The translations under genes were made by a program, and so were the position numbers. The notes under the pieces were generated by a model. That model searched no databases. It was not told the origin of the DNA and saw only the letters and a program-made list of their open reading frames with translations. Positions 56,136-64,000 of a stretch of 64,000 nt of DNA are shown here, piece by piece; the stretch's first letter is position 1, and every line of letters begins with the position of its first letter. The stretch is from Isoetes taiwanensis. Taxonomy: Eukaryota > Streptophyta > Lycopodiopsida > Isoetales > Isoetaceae. The stretch spans positions 17,346,618-17,410,617 of the forward strand of contig JAJEKV010000014.1 in assembly GCA_021234155.1 (NCBI GenBank), read 5' to 3'.

Positions 56136-57140
56136 GGCCCACGTGGCGCCTCGTCAGCGACCGCTGACATTGCCACGTCAGCAATCCGGACACCCAGGTC
56201 ACGGACCGCATGGCCCACACGTGACAGGTGTCATAATGGCACTTTCTCGAGGTTCGAGGGTGCAGCCCGAAATAACTGCACCCTCTTCCTCTTCCCCCGC
56301 GACCCATTCATCCATTCATTCTTTCTCTGTTCTGTTTTGTCATTCCTTCTCTGGAGCTCCGCCCTTGGCGATCCTTCCAATCTCTCAATTCCGACGTCTT
56401 CTTATGACAAGAGTCTGGTCGACGGATCGGGACACATCTAGCGCCGAGGTTTTTGCGCAGTTTGAGTGTTCGAGCGGGCGTTACTGCCTGAGAAGAAAGT
56501 GAGGTTCTTCTCTGTAAGTTTATAGCTTTTTATATTGCTTCTTTTTAGTTTTCTGTAAGTCCTTTACTGCACTCTTACTTATATTCTTTTATCAGAGGTT
56601 CTTACTATCCCCTGTTTCAATTCCAGCCCGACGAATCCCTATTCTCGCTTTGCAAACGCCTGTTCAAACATGGAATCAAACACGGGAGCTTCCTCTGCAT
56701 CCAGCAAATCTACCAGGTTTGCTTTTTTAATATGTTCTCTTTTGTCTCCACTGTTTCACTCTATTTCACATCTTTTCACTGTTTTCTGTTTTGCTTTTGT
56801 TTTGTTTTCTGCTTTTGTTTTCTTCTTCTTAGTTTTTGTTTAATTGAATACCTTGTACAGGCATAGGTAAGACTAGTGCTAAGACTAGTGGCAAGCAACA
56901 GAACTAGGAATCCTCAGAGACAGGTGATAGGAAGAAAAAAACTACAGAGCAGTAACAGAACATTACTATGAATGATTCACAACAGAAATTGCAAAACTTT
57001 CTATGAATGTTTCATAACAGAACTTAACTATGAATGAATGTTTTTAACTATGATCTAAGAACAGGATTTGCTTTACAGCAAATGCAAATCTTTCTAACTC
57101 ATAGAATATCCTCCCTTGCAGGAAAGGTGCAGACTACACT
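56136..57140. other. GC-rich segment then AT-rich interval, no firm gene
   Basis: 56,134-56,230 holds CCCACGTGGC, GCCACGTCAG and CACACGTGAC, G-box/ACGT-core words that could mark a promoter. A short open frame at 56,400-56,502 (TRVWSTDRDTSSAEVFAQFE) may be a first exon of plus-strand sequence downstream. Nothing else is recognised. Confidence 0.35.
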
Positions 57141-57429
57141 CGGCTTTCTCGACTCACGAGTCGAGAATGCCTCAGCTTGCCAACAATCCAGGAAGTACAA
57201 GCCTTCTTCTCGACTCGCGAGGCGAGAATTTCTCGACTCGCGAGGCGAGAACAGGGAGTGTACACCCTGGATTGTTGGCTGGTTGAGGCAATCTCGAATC
57301 GTGAGTCGAGAATCGTACAACTACCCCGGGTCTTTCTAGTCCTCAAAAGCCGCCTAATGCCTTTGTGCATTCTCACCATTTCGCTTGGTCGAGAATGTCA
57401 TACACAGCCAATGGCTCTGTGTCCGGTCG

Positions 57430-58343
57430 CAGGTGCCTCTACCCAGTCCGAGCCACTCCCCTTCGAACCATCTTCGTCGAATATTGCGAAGGGGACTGGC
57501 TCCGACTGGGTGGAGGCCTCTACGACTAACCAGAGACGTGCTGGCTGTCTTCTCGACTCGTGAGTCGAGAAGACCCGCTAGTCGAGAATCCCAGTGCATT
57601 CTTCTGTGTCTTGTCCCAGCGCCGCACCACGTCTTAGCCACTCTCCTTCAAATTATCTTCCTCGAAAGTATTGTGAAGGGAAGTGGCCCCGACCGCCCTG
57701 CGGGCCTCGGGTCAAACCACTGTGGGGCTTTCTCGACATGTTTTCTCGCATTCTCGACTCCAAGTTGAGAATCCCTTTAGACGACCAATTATCCTTGTGT
57801 TCGTCGAGGTTCCTCGACCCGCCGAGCCACTCTCCTTCGAACCATCTTCCTCGAATATTGGGCGTAAGAGGAGGGGCTCGGACCGGGGAGGCCTCTCGCA
57901 AACCAACCACAGGGAAATGCATCCTTAAGGCCACAGCCACCCAACAAGTTTATTCTGTACTGAAGACTCGATAATGCCATAGGTTGGCTTGCTTCTCGCA
58001 TTCGCCAGCGAGTCGAAATGCCTTAACATAACCAAAGACTCCGTGAGTACTACCTGGAGTTTTCGTTGGCTAAGGCATTCTCGACTTGCGAGTCGAGAAT
58101 GCAGGCATCAAGCCGACACTGGGATTCTCGACTTGCGAGTCGAGAATGCAGGCATCAAGCCAACACTGGGATTCTCGACTCGCAAGTCGAGAATCCCTTA
58201 GCCATCCAATTCTCCTGTGCCTCTAGTCCTAGGTTTAGTCCTAGGTGCCTCTATCCTGTCTGAGCCACTCTCCTTCGAACCATCTTCCTCGAATATTGCG
58301 AAGGGGAGTGGCCCGGACTGGGTGGAGGCCTCTGGGACTAACC
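57430..58343. repeat. Four copies of a foldback unit of about 95-110 bp
   Basis: The unit contains GAGCCACTCTCCTTCGAACC, ATCTTCCTCGAATATTGCGA and AGGGGAGTGG. It folds: CCACTCTCCTTCG pairs with CGAAGGGGAGTGG around a loop of about 20 nt. In the best copies the arms extend to about 45 bp. Positions: 57,430-57,525; about 57,636-57,715; about 57,820-57,895; 58,234-58,343. The last has the longest stem. Interleaved with the 22-bp palindromes. Confidence 0.75.
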
Positions 58344-58465
58344 ACAGGGGGATGCATTTGAACTGCATCCCTAAGGCCCTAGACCTAGCATTATCTATAC
58401 ACAACTAGCATGCCTAACAGATACTCGGACCGATGCTTCTAAACAGAATGGAAGGCATTCCATGC

Positions 58466-58760
58466 AAAAATACAGACAGATGAAACTGTTCGCGAGTTGC
58501 TCCGATTTATAGTTCCCTTGCTGAGCATCTCTCAACCTAGAGAGTATCTCCACGCTGAAATATGCTCAACAAGGAAACGATAAATCGGGCGAGCTATCGA
58601 ACAGTTCCATGATCAAAACAGGGAGCTGTTCGCATGTTACTCCGATCCATTGTTTCCGTGCCCAGCATCTCTCAACCCAGAGAGTATATTTCATCTCTCG
58701 ACGCTGAAATATGCTGGACAAGGAAACAATAAATCCGCCGAGCTTTGAGGAGTTCCATGT
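58466..58760. repeat. Two tandem long hairpins of about 140 bp
   Basis: Hairpin 1 (58,466-58,610): AACTGTTCGCGAGTTGCTCC then GATTTATAGTTCCCTTGCTG pairs with the reverse of CAACAAGGAAACGATAAATC then GGGCGAGCTATCGAACAGTT. Hairpin 2 (58,620-58,760) repeats the design with ATCCATTGTTTCCGTGCCCA and TGGACAAGGAAACAATAAAT. Arms of about 47 bp at roughly 75-80% pairing by eye. The two hairpins are diverged copies of each other. Confidence 0.7.
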
Positions 58761-58761
58761 T

Positions 58762-59052
58762 CTATACACATCTGGCAAGTTCTACACACATAATGAAACA
58801 GGAATCTCTGAAACTCACCTCTTCTCGCAAGAACTCCTTGGGCCATTGTATCACAGATCCCGCAGCCTCACCGAGAGTCTTCGCTTCTTCTGTTGGCCTC
58901 ATCAACAATGCATCCCCATCAAATACTTGTATCAAAGCGATTCTCGCGTATCCCTCTTCCATGGCGCTGCAGTGAAGTGTTCCCGTGTCTTGCAGCTCAT
59001 ATCCGCTTGCTACCTTAGCCCCGTGCATATCGATCAAATCAACTATTTGCAA
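58762..59052 (-). pseudogene. DUF8039-type domain fragment of a transposon-associated gene
   Basis: IVDLIDMHGAKVASGYELQD, EEGYARIALIQVFDGDALLM and EEAKTLGEAAGSVIQWPKEF match the pattern of the domain known from memory as DUF8039, found with Ulp1 proteases and transposase-associated proteins in plants. Only this exon-sized piece is seen here. It may come from an element of the same class as the Ulp1-like gene at 0-2.4 kb. Confidence 0.5.
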
Positions 59053-59429
59053 AAAGACACGCAGTTAGAAATAGACAGAGAGTAAGGCGCTGTTAGGAGC
59101 TTACAACGTCATGCATCCATCCGCGGAACTTCGCGAAAGCAATCGATCTCCACCTCCGGCCAGCGCCACAACTAAGCGCCCGGAAATCTCCACTGCGCTC
59201 ACTAAGTCCCTGGAAATGAATGAATTTGGAATTGGTGTTTGGGCAGGCTAAAGCTGGCCGTGCTGTACCCTTAGCCCGCGTTTTTTCCTTGAATCATTGT
59301 GTGTCCTTAATTTCAAATTTAAGAACACGCCCGACCTTTTACGTCAAAAATCTAAACCTTCCAAGGCGCGGAAGAGGCTCAATTTACAAGGGAATCCGAA
59401 AGCAAGAAGATGCGGGGGGGGCATACGAT

Positions 59430-60720
59430 ATGGCGACTCCTCGGAAGAAGCGAGCGCCGGCGGAGCGAAGCCGGTTCAAGCGGCATCAAGAAAAGAAAGA
59501 CGCTGACTCGGGTGAGCTCTCGATTTTGTGTTCGGTCGAAAACCTTTATCGATCCATCCTTCGTCTTTGCAAAGATTCATCTGCGGAGACGCTTAGTGAT
59601 CACCGCGAACTCCGTTCTTTTTGTTATCGAGGGATTGGAGACGAGAGCTACTTGATACACCAGCAGATTCTTGGTGGTATGTCAAGTATCAACAAGTGGG
59701 AAGGAGAAAGATCTGTTTCTGTGGCAAAGGGATAAGAAGAGCTCGGCGACAAGTACAAGAAGGTCGGTGTTGTGCTCTCCGCCTCGCCCGGTTCAAGCAT
59801 CTTACATTGTATGTGGAAGACTGCCTGAAGGGTAAGTTCTACCACACGAAGAAGTTATCAGTATCTAATTACTCTCACTCTTCAATGAGCAAGTCGAAGG
59901 GGACCGACAAAAGGCCGGCGCCTTTAAATTGTCAGAACCTTGGGTGGAAGGATCTGGAAGGGATGAAGGAGGCCGGAACCCTAACATCCAGGGAGCTTGG
60001 AATGGAGATTTCCAGGGTGAGGGAGAAGCTATTCAACACCGGGAGCTTTACGTCCAGCATGCTAAAGACTCTAAAGCACTCGGGGAGTTACCGTGATGTT
60101 GTAGTTCAGAAAGAAAAAACTCCTGGACAAGACCGCAGATGAAGCGGATGAGAGTACACGGGGAGGATTCGATCTTTGAAGATGAGGAAGATATAGTCGA
60201 CTCCCAATTCTTGGATCCAGATGAGCAGATTAGGGAAATCACAAATGAAGGGCCCGGAAGATGGAGCTACCGCTCAAGATTATCCATTGGGGATATCACA
60301 CAAGCTGCTGCTTTGACATCGACGCTGAAGGTTTGCACGCGGAGATGCCGCCTTGTTCAATCATTGAATTTAATCCAAAGACACATGCCGGAGATTCTCG
60401 AACTTGATGGTGCGGCATCCCGCTGCGCATCCAATGCATCGCGGATGTCATACCATTTAGCAGATCGACCGGTGAGTTGTTGTTCACCGAAGTCCGAGGA
60501 AGACCTGAAGGGAAAAAGACGTCGAGGTTTTTGGGTTGTGGAAAGGCCAGCATTCGGTGAAGGCAGCCGCAAGTATTGCGGCGGAAAAGGAAGTGCCGCA
60601 AAGGATCAAGGGACGATATTCCAAACGAGAGTGTAGAGTTCTTTTCCGGACACGCCACCAACGAGCTCGCCAAAGATTACCACCGCGCTGAACACAATAG
60701 CAGCAAATTTACAGCTACAT
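59430..60720 (+). pseudogene. Unrecognised multi-exon gene remnant
   Basis: I do not recognise this gene. A start at 59,430 gives MATPRKKRAPAERSRFKRHQ then EKKDADS before a GTGAGC donor. Later open pieces: INKWEGERSVSVAKG near 59,700, MSKSKGTDKRPAPLNCQNLG with GMKEAGTLTSRELGMEISRV (59,885-60,020), DSIFEDEEDIVDSQFLDPDE (60,160-60,220), and in other frames ADVIPFSRSTGELLFTEVRG and ESVEFFSGHATNELAKDYHR (60,430-60,690). Frames change and stops intervene. It may be the 5' part of the sequence continuing at 61,663, but no link is proven. Confidence 0.35.
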
Positions 60721-61662
60721 AAGGTAAATTCATCGTCTCCCGATTGAGGGTTTCCTCGATCAGTCGGTGAAAGCCCTCAAGAATCCCTTCTGCTTTCCCT
60801 GCGTTTCTCCGGGGTATCTCACCGCAAGTCGAAAAGCCGAGGAACACAGAAATCACAGATGCGGGTTTTTCGGACTCCGCGAAGTCGAGAAACCCCGCAG
60901 AGAAGTAAAGAAAGTAAAGATTGAGGGACTTTCGACTGGCGGAGTCGAGAATGCCGTAGAATAAACGAAGAACAAGATGAAGGGGATTTCTTGACTGGGG
61001 TCGAAAGTCCCTTCATACTCGACTTTTTCTCAAAGGCCTTCGACTTTCTCGACTTAAGTCGAGATACCCTGGGGCAATAGAGAGAACATTAGAGACTAAT
61101 GGTTGACGAGTGAAAGCATCAAGCCTTCCCATCCTTTCTTCCCTCGCCTCTTCGGGCGATGTCGCTTAGTTTATATCCTAAGTTGCATCGTTCGAAGAGG
61201 CGGGGCAAGCAAGAATTTGGGAATGAGCGGTGCTTTCACTCTGGCCTTCATTCTCCTATGTTCTCTCCTCTCCTGTGGGTATTCTCGACTCGCGAGTTGA
61301 GAAAGTCCCTTCGATCTTCTCCTCTCCTGTGCTCCTCTAACTTTCCCGACTCGCGAGTCGAGAAACTCCAGCGAAATAGAGAGAACATTAGAGATTAATG
61401 GTTGAAGAGTGAAAGCATCGAGCCTTCCCAATCTTTCTTTCCCCGCCTCTTCGGGCAATGTCGCTTAGTTAATATCCTAAGTTGAGATTTGGGAATGCGC
61501 GATGCTTTCGCTCTGGCCTTGACTCTCCTATGTTTTCTCCTCTCCTGTGGTTATTCTCGACTCGCGAGTCGAGAAACCCCCTGCATCCTTCTATTTATTT
61601 TTTCCTTTGGGTGTTAGGAGATACTTTCATGATCTGACATTGTGACTTTTACTGAATGCAGT
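60721..61662. other. Intron-like or intergenic interval rich in the 22-bp palindrome
   Basis: Contains palindrome copies at 61,282, 61,343 and 61,554, decayed relatives near 60,870, 60,930 and 61,040, and a direct duplication of about 100 bp (GCATCAAGCCTTCCCATCCT / GCATCGAGCCTTCCCAATCT, each followed by CGCCTCTTCGGGC-ATGTCGC) at about 61,117 and 61,416. It ends in a polypyrimidine stretch and TGCAG before the next coding block. Confidence 0.55.
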
Positions 61663-63998
61663 AGTCCGTATCCTGACCAGATCATACGCGCTCGGCAACA
61701 GTGGAAAGCATTGGGTTGTCCTCAGCGTCCTAAAGGAAACGGGGCCCCCTCCGATAAGTGGAAGACCTTCGAGAAACTCTGCAGATATGTTCTTCTGGAA
61801 GGCCAGGAAGATGATGAGGGAGAGGATGAAGACGAGAAGAAGAAGAGAATACCAAGAAAGGGCAGGGAATCTCTATCAGGCCAATATGACCTCATTCTTC
61901 GCACTGAGGCGGTCTGGGAGAAATGGACTGAGATATGGGCTCAATGGACAAGAGGCAAGCTGAAGGACAGCAATGGAGAATTGCCATGCAGGCCGGACCC
62001 AAAGTTGTTCGACAAGCAATTCATGAAAAGGATACAGGGCCTGACGGATAAGGAAATGTTTGATCTACAGGGCAGAATCCTGGATGAAACAATCCTGCTA
62101 AGGAAAAGTAGAAGTTCAAAATTGCAGGATGCAAAGGATTACGCCACAATCCTAAAGAGACGGCGTGCATTGGAAGAAGACATCACAGAGTTTTGCAATG
62201 TTGCCTCCAATGCATGCCATGATTTTGATTATTATAAGGAGAAGGTTGCGCTTGATGAGGAAGACATGAAGGAGTTAAACCGTCTATGTCAACCCTCCAT
62301 CAACACCAAGCTAAAGCGTAACGTCAAAACCCTCCCCTTCCCTGAACGTGCTATGGCAATTCTGAAGAGGAAGCTTGGATTCGGGGTGGTCCCATTTAAG
62401 ACGGATGATAGCTCCCCTCCATTCCTGGTAACCTTGGGACACAAGGGATTTGGTGGTCTGGAACTGGCACCTGGGCCCGTGGCACTATTTGCCATGAATA
62501 TGATCGAAGACCCCACCCTATTTTATGAAAAAGCTGACATTGAGCAGTGGTACAAGACGTGTTGGACATGACCGAGCTGGATACTTTCAGTTTCCTTATC
62601 TTTTGCATGCCGGGCAATCAGACAACTGCTGTGTCACAATGGGCAGCTGATATTAACTTCACCACAAGATCTTGTACTCCATATACGAACTGGAACATGA
62701 GTGTAGACTTGGCATGCCGAAGGCACCAAGTTTTGCCAATGTAGTTTTGGTTTTGGTTTTGAGATCGGCTGCAGACCTGGACAAGTGGTGGTCTAGCGAA
62801 CACCACTATCTCGACAAGTTCATGATTTCTCAAGAGCAGGTGGAACCCTGGAAGGGCGGCAGATTTATGGAGAATGTGCCATTGATGGACAAAGTCAGCA
62901 CTGATGGTGCGACAGGTCCTATACATAGAATTCCTATCCGGCCAAGAGTTATCAAGTACTTCATAACCAGCTTGGTCGAGGAAGATCATATTGTATGCGA
63001 GTGGTACATGAATGGGCTGTTCTCTCAGGGGGCTATGCTGTATGGAATGAAACCTTTATCCGTGGTTGGAAATAAGGACATGGTTGAAACCATTCGGTCA
63101 TACCTGGACCTGCTTCATGAGCATTTCAAAGGGAGGAAGACAAATGGAAGCAGTAAGGACGATGATGACGAAGACAAACCTGACAGCCAGGGAGAGAAAG
63201 GTGACGGCGACGACAATGTCAAAGGTTTAGACGACAACGCTGCCGAACTAATACTGGAGAGTCTGAGATTGAGGTGAGTTCACTTTGCTCTCGGAGTGTT
63301 TCTCGACTCGCGAGTCGAGAAATCCTCCGAGTCTTTAGCTTTTTCTTTTCTCGACTCGTGAGTCGAGAAAACATTTTCTATCTGACGTCTTTCATCATTC
63401 CAGGGAGATCGACCGCAACGAATCGGGATCATTGTCAATATCACACGAATCTGCTGGCAGTTCACATCACGTGGAGGATACTGGATCCAAGAAAGGCAGT
63501 CAAGAGCAAGACAGTGCGGGCAGCAAGAAAGGACCTGAAAAAATAATGATCCCGCATATGGATCCCGATCAATCAGAAATCTGGTCAGAGCCAAACTCTA
63601 ACTGGGATCCAGCGGGGCCCACCAAGCTTATAATATTTGACGTCAATGGAGTATTAGCTGCAGTATACCACGATAAAGACGTCCCTGAGCTTAACACCTC
63701 GCAGATCCCGACAAAAACAGGGTCTAAAATCGTGTATCCTCGACCTAGAGCAAAGGAGATTATTGAATGGTGCGTGGAACGGGGATTCCAAGTGGCCATA
63801 TGGTCTTGTATGGCAAAGAAAAATATTATCAATGTCCTTGGTGTTCTCGACCTTCCAGTTTTGATGTTCAAGTTTGTTTGGGGAAACGAAAGGGTCGAGC
63901 ATGTGTCAGACCTCGATCCAGCCATCACAAAGGGGAAGCCTATTATGTGGACAGGGTTTATGAAGCATACCAGGACTTTAACAAACACAACACTCTGA
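61663..63998 (+). pseudogene. FCP1/NIF-like phosphatase-domain gene with large unknown N-terminal region, frameshifted
   Basis: Two exons with a clear intron (63,274-63,403, GTGAGT...CCAG, phase conserved). The N-terminal region (about 61,663-63,273) is unfamiliar: IIRARQQWKALGCPQRPKGN, an acidic run, TEAVWEKWTEIWAQWTRGKL, ALEEDITEFCNVASNACHDF, then ADLDKWWSSEHHYLDKFM and an Asp-rich tail. The second exon ends in an FCP1/NLI-interacting-factor (HAD) domain: KLIIFDVNGVLAAVYHDK, YPRPRAKEIIEWCVERGFQV, AIWSCMAKKNIINVLG. The DxDG acid/base Asp is Asn (DVNG), which argues against normal phosphatase chemistry. Single-base losses near 62,555, 62,660 and 63,948 break the frame; after the last one DRVYEAYQDFNKHNTLI continues the family pattern to the window edge. 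Probably a decaying copy, cut by the window. Confidence 0.6.
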
Positions 63999-64000
63999 TT

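Larger units (their letters stand above)
57146..63369. repeat. Dispersed 22-bp palindrome family, TTCTCGACTCG plus its reverse complement
   Basis: Copies at 57,146; 57,207; 57,230; 57,291 (weaker); 57,550; 57,751 (weaker); 58,078; 58,125; 58,172; 61,282; 61,343; 61,554; 63,300; 63,348. Those at 61,554 and 63,300 are perfect palindromes; most others differ by one or two bases. Decayed relatives lie near 60,870-61,060. Each full copy has four CpG dinucleotides. The mapped ones next to exons lie in introns: two fill 44 bp of the 130-bp intron 63,274-63,403, and one lies about 90 bp before the exon at 61,663. None was seen in recognised coding sequence. Confidence 0.9.

Noticed and set aside
57034-58408. 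Numerous open frames of 60-130 codons on both strands
   Set aside because: They arise from the palindrome and hairpin repeats, overlap in several frames and share no consistent protein features.
46482-63998. Sequencing error as the sole cause of the many single-base frameshifts
   Set aside because: The desulfhydrase exons, the PPR gene and the 978-codon frame contain none over similar lengths, so decay is more likely. It remains possible for individual sites and could be tested with raw reads.

Overview
This is nuclear DNA of a land plant. The window holds split genes with GT...AG introns and plant families: a PLS-class PPR protein, a D-cysteine desulfhydrase 2-like enzyme, a Polycomb Enhancer-of-zeste (CLF/SWN type) gene, a plant P450 and a receptor-like kinase. 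Most of the rest is layered transposable elements. I cannot name the species. The element mix and the DUF7869-like transposon protein make me lean weakly to a non-flowering vascular plant such as a fern or lycophyte.

Layout. 0-3.4 kb: a degenerate Ulp1-type protease gene (minus) with a 61-bp GATCCC-rich tandem repeat upstream. 3.4-9.4 kb: mostly non-coding, with a strong 95-nt hairpin, two outward-facing Helitron 3' ends and a 1.57-kb polypurine tract. 9.5-11.3 kb: a 5'-truncated LINE with a target-site duplication. 11.3-18.2 kb: repeat-rich, no gene recognised. 18.2-22.3 kb: an endonuclease-type retroelement split by a hAT-like non-autonomous element, SINEs and a copia fragment. 22.7-25.1 kb: an apparently intact desulfhydrase gene (minus). 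28.1-35.7 kb: a Tat-like Ty3/gypsy element with 1,024-bp LTRs. 35.7-39.1 kb: copia remnants. 39.2-40.6 kb: unrecognised exon-like fragments. 41.8-43.6 kb: the intact PPR gene (minus).

46.5-49.3 kb is the C-terminal half of an E(z) gene (CXC and SET exons, minus). Its SET exon is split by a 1,385-bp Pack-MULE with a 9-bp target-site duplication that carries a captured receptor-kinase fragment. A LINE with its own duplication lies just upstream (49.4-50.6 kb), then a broken P450 (51.3-52.2 kb). 52.9-55.8 kb is a 978-codon single-frame transposase-like reading frame (minus) interrupted only by two TAA codons. 57-64 kb holds decaying plus-strand coding sequence, ending in an FCP1/NIF-like phosphatase domain. 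It is seeded with about 14 copies of a 22-bp palindrome and with several families of longer hairpins.

Only the PPR gene and the desulfhydrase look like ordinary working host genes. The E(z), P450, kinase and FCP1-like sequences carry stops, frameshifts or insertions. The open frames of the intact genes argue against a uniform sequencing-error explanation. The observations most worth following are the palindrome/hairpin district at 57-64 kb, the Pack-MULE inside the SET exon, the two-stop transposase frame, and an RNase H domain placed upstream of the reverse transcriptase in the gypsy element.
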